Assembly: GCA_003013855.2 (NCBI GenBank)
Contig: ML058507.1
Span: forward strand, 4,960,001 to 5,024,000
DNA: 64,000 nucleotides
Source: Liriodendron chinense
Lineage: Eukaryota > Streptophyta > Magnoliopsida > Magnoliales > Magnoliaceae
Direction: 5' to 3'
Numbering within the stretch: position 1 is the stretch's first letter; each line of letters starts with the position of its first letter. The notes under the pieces are model-generated. The model did not search any database. It saw nothing but the letters and a program-made list of their open reading frames with translations, and was not told the origin of the DNA. The position numbers were made by a program, and so were the translations under genes. Below, piece after piece: positions 34,603 to 45,333 of the stretch.

Positions 34603-34964
34603 TGATGTGTACCCCACTGATCATGCAAGGACCTACCTACTATGGATTGTGATTGGAATAAAGTTCCATTTATTGCAATTTCAGTTTCCTTGAGTTTAGG
34701 AGGAGTTATATCCTCATTGAATAACTTGATTTCCGTTTCTTCTCTTTAGGAGGAATTGTAGTCTCAATTGTAGCCTCTATTGATTAGCAACAAGTTTATA
34801 AAGCATGTAAATTTGAATTGGAAGGACATGAATGGAAATATCAAACTATTGAGGAGGTCCACCACCCTCGAAGTGGTTCTCTTACCCCTTTTCTTCTTAT
34901 CCCTTCTATAACTTTTTCCTGAAGAAATCAGTGTAAACTCGTGATATGATCGAGGATCATATCA
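34603..34964 (+). repeat. 3' LTR of the chromovirus
   Basis: It is the near-identical partner of 29802-30163 and is followed by TGGTG. Confidence 0.93.
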
Positions 34965-35096
34965 TGGTGGCCTCAAGCAATGAACGGTGAGGATTAAAAT
35001 CGTATAAAATCCCCAATTTCAAACCCTAGAAAACCCATTAAAAACCTAAACTTTCACAGCAAAAACTCATCAAATAAGGAAAAAAAAAAATAGGAC

Positions 35097-35261
35097 CTGG
35101 TCAAAAGGGACGAAGATCTTTTGTTTATTCAGCGGGCTGTGCTCTTCATCCAACGAATCCTCGATCTCTAACTTCACCGGTAGCTTGCTCGAACACGACG
35201 ATTTGGAATCCGGCCTGAGCTTGCCGGAATCAATCAATTGAACCATCAAAATCTTACACAA
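35097..35261 (-). pseudogene. Captured first coding exon with CT-rich leader, family unrecognised
   Basis: An ATG at 35261 opens 55 codons (MCKILMVQLIDSGKLRPDSK, then VKLEIEDSLDEEHSPLNK, ending VPFDQ). It ends at CAG before the donor GTCCTA, in phase 0. Upstream on the minus strand is a long (CT)n leader (35391-35342), typical of plant 5' UTRs. It looks like a promoter-proximal exon of a captured gene. I cannot name the family; the run of acidic residues before HSPLNK looks like a nuclear protein, which is only an impression. Confidence 0.5.
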
Positions 35262-35339
35262 GCAAGAGAAAGATCGGACTGTCTGAATCCCTAACCCTAA
35301 TCCCAGAAAGAAGAAAGAGAGGGAGGGAGAGCGAGGAAG

Positions 35340-35341
<2 letters not shown>

Positions 35342-35391
<50 letters not shown>
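35342..35391. repeat. (AG)n microsatellite
   Basis: About 25 AG units; on the minus strand it forms the CT-rich leader of the exon at 35261. Confidence 0.97.
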
Positions 35392-35395
<4 letters not shown>

Positions 35396-35448
35396 GGGCA
35401 CATGGGGCGAGCGGATTAGCTTTTACTTGGGGAACAACTTAGTGGTTG

Positions 35449-36440
35449 TTACCCTAACCGTGTGGGGCCCATCTTGATGTATTTTTTATATATCCATGCC
35501 GTCCAACTTTTTTTTCATATCATTTTAGGCTGTGCTCCCAAACCCTAAGACAATACAAATCTCAGGTGGACCATACCACTAGAAAAAGTGATGAATGACC
35601 ATTAAAAACTTTTTGTCAGCCATAAAAGTATTGGATCAAGATGATCTTTATATTTTCCCTTCATCCAAATCTTCTTGACATTATCAAAACCTTGGATTAC
35701 AAATAAACATTACCAAAACCTTACGATGGGCTCTTTGGAACTTTTAATGGTGGGGCACTCAATCACCACTGTTTCCAGTGGTATTGTCCACTTGAGATTT
35801 GGATATCAATCATTTTTAGAACTCTAGCCTAAAATGGGCAGGAGAAACGGATAGACGGAGTGGATGTACAAAACATCATACATGTGGGCCACACAGCAGG
35901 GGTGACACCCACTAAGCTGTTCCCGGGGTAACACCTAATTCGTTCCCCTTCAAGTGGGTGTTACCCTAACCGTGTAGGGCCCACCTTGTTGTACTTTCTG
36001 TATATCCACACAGTCTATATGTTTTTCCATCTTATTTTAAAGATAGATCCAAAACATTGCGCAAATCCAAACCACAATGGGCCATACCAATAGAATCGGT
36101 GATGAATAACAATTAAAAACCTTTCGCGGGCCACAAAAGTCTTGGATCAATCTGATCAAAGTTTCGAATCAATCTGATCCTTCAAATTTCCCTTCATCCA
36201 GATCTACCTGACATTATCAACAGGTTGGATTGCAAAAAAATTTACTAAAACCTAACGATGGGCCATTTCCAATTTTTAATAGTGAGGCACTCAATTACCA
36301 TTGTTTCCTATGGTGTGGTCCACCTTAGATTTGGATCTAAACAATTTTTGGTACCCATTCTTAAAATAGGTTGGAGAAACATATGGACGGTGTTGATATA
36401 CAACACATCATTAAGGTGGGCCCATATTTAAGGGTTTAAA
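35449..36440 (+). repeat. Two tandem copies of a dispersed repeat, about 500 bp each
   Basis: Both copies open with GTTACCCTAACCGTGT.GGGCCCA and contain AGGTGGACCATACC/ATGGGCCATACC, CAAAAGT.TTGGAT and CCCTTCATCCA.ATCT. Related text occurs at 38833-39120 and 39190-39620. Confidence 0.75.
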
Positions 36441-36539
36441 ACATCTTGTGGGTGGGTTTCGTGGAGTGTCCCACATCTACCATAGGCCTATCAAACTAGC
36501 AATCTTGATCACAAGAAACAGGGCCCCACATGTTGAGCT

Positions 36540-38450
36540 TGCCAATTTTTCTCAAAATGTAATTTCTTTTTTCAATATTTCAATTTTTTTTCAAACTTCT
36601 CTAATTATTTTTTAAACTTCTCAAATTTTTTTTTATCAATTTTATGATCAATTTTATCAATTTTATTCTTAATTTTTATCAATTTTATTCTCAAAATTTA
36701 TGACCAATTTTATTCTAAATATTATCAATTTTATTCTTAATTTTAATTAATGTCATTATCAATTTATTATCAATTTTGTTCTTAGTTTTTATCAATTTTA
36801 CTATTAATTAATTATGGTTCCAATGGACTTGGGACAAAAAAATAACCAGATCTAAATCTCAGGTGGACTACACCATAGGATAACAATGATGATTGAATGT
36901 CCACCATTAAAAATCTCCTAAAGCCCACCGTAATTTTTATTTGACATCTAACCTCTTAATTAGGTCATACAGACCTGGATGTAGGGAAAAAATAAATATC
37001 AACTTCTTCCAAAATTATGAAATTTTATACTTCTCGTTTTTTATGCAATCTCAATTTTTTTTATAAAATCCCCCCCCCCCCCCCCCCCCCCCCCCCCACC
37101 CCCCCCTTTTTTTAATTAAACTCCTCTACTTGTTTTATTCAAAATACAAAATCTCAAAAAAAAAAAAAAAAAAAAATCAATTCAAATCTCCAATCCTTCC
37201 TTAAAATCTGTTATTTTCTTCAACATCATTTTTTTTTTTCAAACTTTAAACTTTCTCAAACTTATAAAAAATCTAATTTTTTCCAAACTTATCAATTTTA
37301 TTCAAACTTCAAAATTTTCTCAAGATGCCAATTTTTATTTTTGAAATGTTAATTTTTTTCAAAATCTTAGATGGGTCATATCTTGCAAAACAAACAATTA
37401 GATTTGAGTAAAATTTAATCTAAACATCTGAAGTCATTTACTCTTCAATCTTGACCGATCAAATTGTCCAAAATATGTCTAGATATAGACAAACTGGTCA
37501 TGCCCATTTAAAGAGTGTTTTGGATGGATTTGATTCGTTTCAGGTCAGATTGGGCTGAATTTTATTCTGTAACCTAATTAGCATGTTCTAAATATATCGG
37601 ACCGTTCCAATCAACTTTATGATTTCCTGATCATAGAATTTGATCAATCTCATCATTATAAGTTATTCTTGCAATTACACATCATTATACTTAGGCCATC
37701 ATTTTTTGTACAAGTGACCTTGTGGGTATGCATAAACCAATCCGATAGCCAGGTAACTTAATGACTGTAAATTTTTATTTTCAACCATTCAATAAATGTC
37801 CACTAGTAAATTTTGTCCACTCATTTCAAATTTCTCAATTTTTTTCAATCTCAAAAATTTATATTTAATATTTTTTTTTCAAACTTCTCAACTTTTCCAA
37901 AAAGCTCAATTTTTTTTTTCTCAAAATCTCAATCTTTTTTTAAAATCTGAATTATTTATTTTTTCAAACTTCCGAACATTTTCAAACTTATCAAAAATCT
38001 TTTTTCAAAATTATCAATTCTATTCAAACATATCAATTTTTTCAAGATGCAATTTTTTTTCAAATGTTTTTTTTAAATCTCAATTGTTTTTTTAAAAATC
38101 TAACTTTTTTCAAACATTGTAAATTTGTTTCCAAACTTTTAAACTTTTTATTTTCTCAAAATCACAATTTTTTAAAATATTCAATTTTCTTATTTAAAAT
38201 GTTAATTTTTGTGTCAAAATCTCAGTGATTTTTTAAATCTTAATGTTTTTGTTTTTTAAAAAAAACTCATTTTTTCTCAAATATTGCCCATTTTCTTTTT
38301 TCAAAATCCTAGTTTTTTTTTTTAATGTTAGATATTTTTTTGTCAAAATCTTAATTTTTCCAAAATATTGATAAATTTTTCTTTCAAATTTTTGAACTTT
38401 TTTTTTCAAAATCATAATTTTTTTTGGAGTAGAGATTTTAAAAAATTGGA
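36540..38450. repeat. T-rich, low-complexity filler of CACTA-1
   Basis: Long stretches of TTTTTTTCAAA, TCTCAAAATCTCAATTTTT and TTTTATCAATTTTATTC repeat with drift. No gene is seen. It contains a C-run at 37070-37106 with a single A. Confidence 0.85.
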
Positions 38451-38464
38451 AATTTTATGGATTT

Positions 38465-38785
38465 TCGAGAATTCGACGGTTCTGGACCGTCGACGTTTAC
38501 CCCGCGACAGTGAAGTCATTTAAGGCCCTATATTCGACGGTTTTAGACCGTCGAATGTTTTCGCTCGTAAACGAATTATTTCGCGCGTTAATTTCGACTG
38601 TGCTAATTCGACGGTCATTAATAGTCGAATTTCAGGCTCTAAAATCGACGACTTTAGACTGTCGAATTTTTTCGCGCATTAATTTCCACTGCGAAGTCGA
38701 ATTTCAGGTCCTAAATTCGACGGTCGTAGATTGTCGATTGATTCCACACAGTAAATTCGACGGTTCTGAACCGTCGAAGATTAGG
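38465..38785. repeat. CACTA-1 right subterminal repeats
   Basis: Units of ATTCGACGGTTCTGGACCGTCGA type occur (38470, 38532, 38608, 38645, 38716, 38754). They mirror those at the left end. Confidence 0.82.
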
Positions 38786-38832
38786 GACATCAAATTCTGT
38801 AATCAAATTTAGCGCTTTTTCATGTAGTGAAT

Positions 38833-39856
38833 TAAGCTGATATTTGTGTTTCTTTTTTTCTACTCTAGTTTTGTACGACATTATCAACAGGTTTGATGGC
38901 AAATAAATATTACAAAAATATTAAGGTGGGCCCTTGAAAATTTTTAGTGTATGGCGTGTAATCGCCATTGTTTCCTATGGTATGGTCCACCCGAAATTTA
39001 GATCTGTTTCATTTTTGGGCTCATTCCCTAAAATGATTTGGAAAAATGGATGGACGGCATGGATATAAAATACATACATTAAGGTGAATTAAGGTGGGCC
39101 CATGGCAAGGGCCGCACCGTCTTGGGTAAGGCCGGGGGCTGCACCAAATCCCACCTCCCGTCCGTGTAAGCCATGATGGCTTTAACTGGATTCGGATTCG
39201 GTAATGGGATGTTGATTGCGAATTGGTCCTGGCAGCAGCTCCGTGGAGACCATCTATGATGTATGTGTTTTATCCACGCCGTTCATCCATTTTGCCATAT
39301 CATTTTAAGGCATGAGCCCAAAAGAGGTAGATCCAAAGTTCAAGTGGACCACACCACAAGAAGCAGTGGGATTTGAAGGCCTACCAACTGAAACTTCTTG
39401 GGGCCATAGAAGTTTTTGATCAAGCTGATATTTGTGTTTTCTCTTCATCCAGGCCCATGTGATCTTATGAACAGGTTGGATTGCAAATACACATCACTAT
39501 GGCCTTAGGAAGGTTAATTTCAATGGTGTGTGGCCCACTTGAGATCAACCCTAACAATGGTCAGAATCAACCATTCAGTGTGAGTTTCTTAGGTGGTCTG
39601 TGTAGCGTATAATCCAGAAAATAGACGGTTCTGATCATGGATCATTTCTTCTTTGTTAGTCATAGCAATTGGAAATTAACTTGAACCCTTTGATACAAAT
39701 AACAGCTTTAGCTTATTAGGTGATCAGAACACACACACAACCCATCACAACATAAAGCAACACATCCACCATGAATGGTGGCCCACCTTATTGCATGATA
39801 ATAACACGTCTAAGCTCCATCAGCTTAGTGAGTTTATGACGCTAACACAAACACAT
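38833..39856. repeat. Dispersed-repeat continuation and 3' flank of the root-cap gene
   Basis: 38830 onward continues the repeat cut at 23404. 39195-39620 is another divergent copy (GATCAAGCTGATATTTGTGT shared with 38830). The rest is the probable 3' UTR and terminator region of the root-cap gene; no other gene is seen. Confidence 0.6.
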
Positions 39857-42267
39857 CTATCTCTTGCATACTACACCACGTCCATCAATGCCACTTCCAC
39901 AGCTTAGGCTTGCAAAGTCCACATTGCCTGAGGAAGCCCCGATACCATTGAATCTCGCGACGGCACAGTCAGTAGCAAAGAGACTTGTAGAAGCGAACTT
40001 CCGACCACCACCCATCACAGGCATGGCCACACCCATGTTCACCCTACTTATATAGTTATTCCCATATGTCTGGCCCAACACGCCGGTCACATCGCCGGTC
40101 AATGAGTAGAACTTGAACCCCAGGTTGAGGTGGGCCATGCAATCCTCCTCGGTTACATCATATCCATGCACTCGAGATTCTTGTTTGGTGATGGGGACCA
40201 CAGTTGCAGTGATTCTGAAGTTCCCATCAACTTCAACTGTGACCCCATTAGTGACATGTGACCTCATGATGGACACGCTCGGCGACATTGTCGATCGCCA
40301 TTGGGCCCCCTTGCCTAGTGGGAGGAAGATGGGTTCTCCGTTGAAGGCGAGTGCGAGACGATCAACGGAGTCATCCCATGCGGCCGTCTTTTGGGCACCC
40401 ACGAATATACGGTGATTGTCGAAGAGGATACCGATGGATTGGACCCAGGTGAAGTCCCGCTTCATGGCGGGGTTGCGCTTGCCAATGAAGTGGCCATTGA
40501 TGTGAAGATTGGAATCGGAGAGGAGGCAGAAGTCCCTATCCTTTTGGCCATGGAAGTAGAACATTATACCGTCACCGCCGACGAACCGCGGGTCCCGGCA
40601 CACCGCGCCTGGCTGATCACACTCTGAAGTGGACCATCACAACATCTCATCAGTGTTGAGTGATTTTCAAACATAATGGCAAATTACTAACTACTTCCAA
40701 ATTGTATTTTGTTCATTTTTCCAATGAGGTTATATTAGTAAATTTTTTCAGAAAATAAAGAATAGTTTGCAAATTTTTTGACAGTTATGGTAGTTAAGAG
40801 AGTAAAAAGGAAGAAAAATAAAGAAAATAAGAAAAAAGAAGAACAAGGGCCCACATCGAAAGATTTTCTGATGATAAGAACACGTCCATCCTCTAGGGGC
40901 AACCATGAATTTGGCCATGATCTAATAATCACACTCAACAGATGATCCTGATCATTGATTTATGGAGTCGACTAGGAGCCATGGTTACATTTTCTTTTCA
41001 ACGGTATATATTCACCTATTGGTATCATTGGTCAGAATCTTTTCAACGGTACATATTCAGCAATGCCGATCATTGGTCAGAATCATCCTTTCATACTTCA
41101 GCATAAGCTTCTTATTGTCGCCCATCTAGGGTACCAAACAGAATATATACGGTTCTGATCATCAGATCATTCTGTAGGTGGGCCTCATGTAAGGGGTCGC
41201 ATGCATGGTTCGTAGGAGCTGTACAAAAGGTGGGCCTCATCATAAGGACTTCCATACCAAAAAAGGAAAAGAAAAGGAAAGAACAATAAGCCAGACGAGT
41301 CAACCATTGGGCCACACAGTCAAAATCATGGACGGCCAATGATCTGACCCAACGTACAGGTGTGGCCCACAAAATGCCTGGACCGGCCTGATTTTCTCAC
41401 CAGGTGATTTCATGGTGGGCCCTGCTTTTTCCACGGCTGAGGTTTGTTACACATGTGTACACGTTCATACATAAGAAAATTTGTTACAAGTGACGTAGGG
41501 CTGTAAATGGGGCAGCGGACCGATGGGGTACTACACACAACCCATTTAGACCCGATCCAGGCCCATCCCATTTGTTAAACGGTACGGATCTAGATCCAAC
41601 AACATACCTAATTGCTAAAAGGGTTTGGATCTGGTTTCTTTTATATTAGCCCCAACCTGACCTAACCTGGACCCATTTAGTAAATTAGCTGATTTAGTCT
41701 ATGTTGCATTAGACCTATCTAGGTCCAAACCCGTCTAGACTCGGTTTTAAACCTAATAAAAATGCTTGCATACCAAATTCAGACCCATACCATCCGACCT
41801 AATCCATTTTGGACCCAACGCATTTTTAAAATGGGTTTAGGTAGACCTACCTCTGCCATACCCAAACTCATTCATAAATGTGTCTAATGAGTTTGACTCA
41901 GACCCAACTAAGACATGTCCATTTAGTAAAAAAGTATGGGTCTAAAATTTTAACCCAGACCCGTTTAGTGAATGGGCGCATCTGATTTTGACCAGACGAA
42001 ACCAGACCCAGATCTGCCCATTTACAGCCCTAAAGTTAAGTGACACTTACTACAGACGGGCTTGCACGTGACACAGTCGACCACGCACGAGTCTTTGCAA
42101 TCATCCGGGCACGGGTACTCTATATCGTAGCATTTCGTGTACTCCTTCAACTCGCATTTGACTAATTTCTTTGGTAGCCCATTTTGTGCCATTGCTCCCC
42201 CTACAAAAGCCATGATCAGGAGAGCACATGCACCAATACCCATGAAGATTCTAACCGTTGACACCAT
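39857..42267 (-). CDS. Root-cap-domain (LEA-related) secreted protein, two exons, 327 aa
   Basis: Exon 1 is 42267-42051 (217 bases) and exon 2 is 40623-39857 (767 bases). The donor is GTAAGTG and the acceptor ACTTCAG; the joined length of 984 bases is in frame. Residues 1-27 form a signal peptide (hydrophobic FMGIGACALLIMAFVGGAMA, then QN). Residues 38-72 hold eight cysteines in the CPDDC..VDCVTCKPVC pattern. Exon 2 carries the Root_cap domain: DPRFVGGDGIMFYFHG, FTWVQSIGILF, DSVDRLALAFNGEP, GFKFYSLTGDVTGVLGQTY, GVVCKR at the end. Proteins of this family are extracellular, first found in root caps; the biochemical role is unknown. Length and domain order are normal and no break is seen, so it is probably functional. 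A broken paralogue lies at 4005-4180/21716. Confidence 0.92.
40624..42050 (-). other. Intron of the root-cap gene
   Basis: It is a 1427-base intron. It contains dispersed-repeat text (the TTTTCAACGGTA.ATATTCA unit twice near 40996 and 41039) and a hAT-like MITE at 41496-42032, which ends 18 bases from the splice donor. Confidence 0.85.
41496..42032. mobile_element. hAT-like MITE in the root-cap intron, 537 bp
   Basis: Ends TAGGGCTGTAAATGG and CCATTTACAGCCCTA are inverted repeats. The interior is full of CAGACCC/GGGTCTG-type text. The left flank AAGTGACG has only a near match shortly after the right end (AAGTGACA at 42038), so the duplication is imperfect. The same family at 61581-62023 has a perfect 8-bp duplication. 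Confidence 0.75.
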
Positions 42268-42347
42268 CTTCTTTTTCTCGGCCTCCTCTGATCAACGGCT
42301 AGGGAAAACTGCCTGCTGCTGTGTGTAGGATTGCTATTCTACAACCA

Positions 42348-42355
42348 CTTTTATA
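42348..42355 (-). promoter_or_regulatory. TATA box of the root-cap gene
   Basis: The minus strand reads TATAAAAG, 81 bases upstream of the ATG at 42267, leaving a leader of about 50 bases. Confidence 0.75.
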
Positions 42356-42360
42356 GGAAA

Positions 42361-43636
42361 GTCCCGGGGCTCCTCAGATTCCGAAGGCTATGCTTTCGGA
42401 TCTTGCCTTCTGCTGAGAAATGCAACATGGGCTGACGAGAGGTTTGCTAATTCCACGCGCGTGTGAATCCATGAAAATCCACTCGTGCCAATATGTATAT
42501 GTGTATGAGATATCTGAGCCTTCCATCAGAGATTTATATGATTTAGATTCTCTGACCTAAAAAATTGTGAAATGTAAAATCCCATGTAGTCCACAAGCAA
42601 ACCGACTGCTAACGTATTTCTTTCTAGCCGTCCATTTTTTATTTTATTTGGCCTAAATGAATTGTGAAATGACCCGAAGTTTTAAGAAGAATGTAAAAAT
42701 AGTATTTTTAACCAAATGGAAAGCTCAGATCGTGTATAAGATTTCCATATTTTCACGTGTGGATGCAGGTGGATGGGCAGGGTTCGACACGCTCGTGCGA
42801 ATAGCCAACCTCGACGTTGCACATGTGAGTATTCCTCACTTGCAGAGGCAGGCAACGTACTTCCTACTTTCGTAAGAACCGTGCTAGGTAAGTCGCATAA
42901 GAGTAAGGAGGCTGTGCCTACCGTTAAGAGACATCCACGTGGGATATTTGCGCATGAGATCCAGTCCGTCCATTAGGTGGGCTGCATAATTTTTATCTCG
43001 GAACTCAAAACTCAGGAAGACCCAAATATCAGGTAGGCCACAGTATAATGAACAGATGGGAAGGGGAATGCCACGATTAGATGTGTTTCAGGCCTACCTT
43101 AAGTCTTATATGCATCCATTCTATTCTTCTGACGCGACTCATCGGGATGAACACTCCAAATATCAAAAAATTCCAACCAGGTGGGATACACCACATCAAT
43201 TTAGAGGTTTTAGGCATAATTCTACATTTTTTTCCCCTACAATGTGGTATATTTGAGATTTTCTTTAGCATGGTTTTTTTTTGCAACAAATTCAAGATTG
43301 GGGTGGTACACGTGATGGACAGAGTGGATCTCATACATATAGAGTCTTTTCACTATATTGTTGGGTCTTGGCTCCTTGTGTTCTTCCTGTGATCATTTCT
43401 CCTGTCCTCTTCATCTTGTAAAGCTAGGCTACATGATCCTCTGCGTCAGTTGTGGTGTTGGTAAAACTAGTAAATAATGAGTCATCTTCTACAGAAAGGC
43501 TACCTAGTGTGTAAACAGCATATATGTAAAAGCCTATGCACCATGCCTTCTATATAAAGTCTTAACATCTCGCCCTCAACTTCTATAATGCTATTAGGAG
43601 CATTATCTCCTTTAGTGCTAGTTTCTATTAAGGTGG
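42361..43636. other. Upstream region with dispersed-repeat fragments, no gene seen
   Basis: 42990-43400 has typical text of the repeats of this genome (GGTGGGATACACCACAT, ATAGAGTGGATCTC style). The first few hundred bases probably contain the root-cap gene promoter. No coding signal. Confidence 0.45.
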
Positions 43637-44504
43637 TGTTGGGAGCGTTGTACTAAACTTCAGGATCTCGCGTCCAAACTATGTGAATTACGTGATATGA
43701 TAATGCAATAAACACAATCAAATCATCAACCGCATAAACACAATATATTTTTATGTGAAAAAACCCTCAACAGAGGTAAAAACCACGAAACCTTGTCCAG
43801 ATCAATAATCCACTATGTAAAGTAACGTTTTCACAGTGATCACAAGCACAACTCGCTTGGATCCAATCTTCTTCACCCACACACAGATGGATAATAATCA
43901 AAAGGAACTAGACAATAAGAGATCTCACCGGATCCGAGGACATAGAAGAACCTGAGATGTCGTTTGCACTGTGGATCAATCTTCACACACAGAAATCCCT
44001 TCTCTACAAGCTTCCTCTCTCTCTTTCTCTTCCTCTGTTCTTCTTTTTTTCTCTCACTCTCACCTTGGACGTGTAGAACACCTATTAGGATGCTCTGATC
44101 TCGATTTGGAAGCACTTATATAGAACTTCGCAAGAGGTAGAGCCAAAACAGTAAACTGCGCATCACAATCCGTGCGCATCATTGACCGGTTGGCCAGGGT
44201 GGTCGACCGGTCGAGAATGACCAAGAACAGTCTAGCGAGATTTATGAGAGAAACTCAATATTCGACCGGTCGGAGATGGCCCAAGACTAGTCGATCGATC
44301 GATTGATCTGGACAGACTATAAAAGTTCAGTGTACAAAGCTCCTCAGGGGCCAATATTAGACCAGTCGGTTGACCCTACTACTGCACAATCTCTCCTCTA
44401 TCCTATCCTGGATGGATATGCCCCTCTCCAAAGTCAGGAAAGACGCTTTCTCTATCTTTTCCCTTGATATTGATGATCATTCCACATTGCAGTGACTATC
44501 AACA
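43637..44504 (-). repeat. LTR of a decayed LTR retrotransposon, 868 bp
   Basis: It starts TGTTGGGAGCG and ends CTATCAACA. The minus-strand TATATAAG near 44112-44120 suggests minus orientation. It has CGACCGGTCG palindromic boxes at 44183-44305. The purine-rich minus-strand text AAAGAAAAAGATGAAAATTC before its start fits a polypurine tract, so it is probably a 3' LTR whose interior has been lost. The last 175 bases plus 57 internal bases recur at 60159-60391. Confidence 0.6.
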
Positions 44505-44561
44505 GAATTTTCATCTTTTTCTTTACATGTGTGAGGATCACATGGGTAGGGTTTAGGCTAG

Positions 44562-45000
44562 CACTACAAGAAATTGGTTATTTACCGACGACATAATTCG
44601 TCGGTATTTGATAATATTTCGTCGGTAATTTACCGACGAAATATTTCGCCCCTAATGTTGTCGCAAAAATAGCGTTGGTAAAGGTTTTTACCGACGAAAG
44701 GTTACTTCGTCGGAATCGATAAAACAATTACAAACGATTAAAATCGTCGGCCCAAAAATATATTTTTAGTAAGGAAAAAAATGTTTCGTCAGTAACCACA
44801 GCTTTTACCAATGAAACATTTCGTAGGTGATTGCTTTTACCGACGAAATATTTCGTCGGTAATAAGTTGTGAAATATATCACCTATGAAATGTTTTGTCG
44901 GTAAAATATTTAAGTACTCTTTTACCTACTAAACATTTCGTCGGTATAAGAATTATTCCTACAATTACCAACGAAATATTTCATCAATAATAGTGTTTTT
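44562..45000. repeat. CACTA-2 terminus and subterminal repeats
   Basis: More than ten units of TTTCGTCGGTAA or its complement TTACCGACGAAA occur in both orientations. Confidence 0.88.
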
Positions 45001-45059
45001 CTTCCCGATTCCATTTGCTTTCATAATTCAGGAAAAAATTCCTGATATACACCTGTAAA

Positions 45060-45260
45060 TACACCTGTTACAATATATTTTCAGCCTAAATACATCCATC
45101 CAACCCACATCTGTAAATACACCTGATATACACCTGTAAATGCATCCATCCAACCCCCATCCATCCAAACACAAACCCACATCCATTTAAACACAAACCC
45201 ACATCCAAAACCAAACACAAACCCACATCCATCCAACACACAAACGCACATCCAGCCACA
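45060..45260. repeat. CATCCA-type minisatellite
   Basis: Degenerate units of CACAAACCCACATCCATC and ACACCTGTAAATACACCTG. Confidence 0.75.
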
Positions 45261-45333
45261 CATCCATAAACACAAAATTAAATAAATAGTATGAACATGT
45301 AACTATCAATATGAAGTAAAAAATAAATAAATC

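Larger units (their letters stand above)
29802..34964 (+). mobile_element. Chromovirus (Ty3/Gypsy, Reina-like), 5.2 kb, nested in CACTA-1
   Basis: Both LTRs are 362 bp (29802-30163 and 34603-34964), with ends TGATGTGTACC and ATCATATCA and a TGGTG duplication on both sides. A primer site for initiator tRNA-Met, a gag-pol reading in the usual Gypsy order, a C-terminal chromodomain and a polypurine tract are present. Short LTRs and the chromodomain point to the Reina-like branch; the branch is an inference. Only three LTR differences are seen, so the insertion is recent relative to other elements here, yet the coding region is broken. Confidence 0.93.
23405..38829 (-). mobile_element. CACTA-1: 15.4-kb non-autonomous, gene-capturing CACTA transposon
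   Basis: The left end reads GACTACGTGAAAAAGCG and the right end, reversed and complemented, reads CACTACATGAAAAAGCG; both then continue with TAAATTTGA. The first base of the left end is mutated. Both subterminal regions carry repeats of TTCGACGGT..ACCGTCGAA. The flanking AAT/AAT duplication and the restored dispersed repeat around it confirm the borders. No transposase is recognisable inside. Instead it holds exon-like pieces of plant genes on the minus strand, minisatellite and T-rich filler, and a nested chromovirus. Strand follows the captured exons. Confidence 0.88.

Noticed and set aside
37070..37106. Poly-C tract as a functional element
   Set aside because: It is a simple homopolymer within low-complexity filler and prone to length error; nothing ties it to a function.
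39864..40627. Plus-strand frames over exon 2 of the root-cap gene
   Set aside because: They are antisense shadows of the clear minus-strand Root_cap domain.
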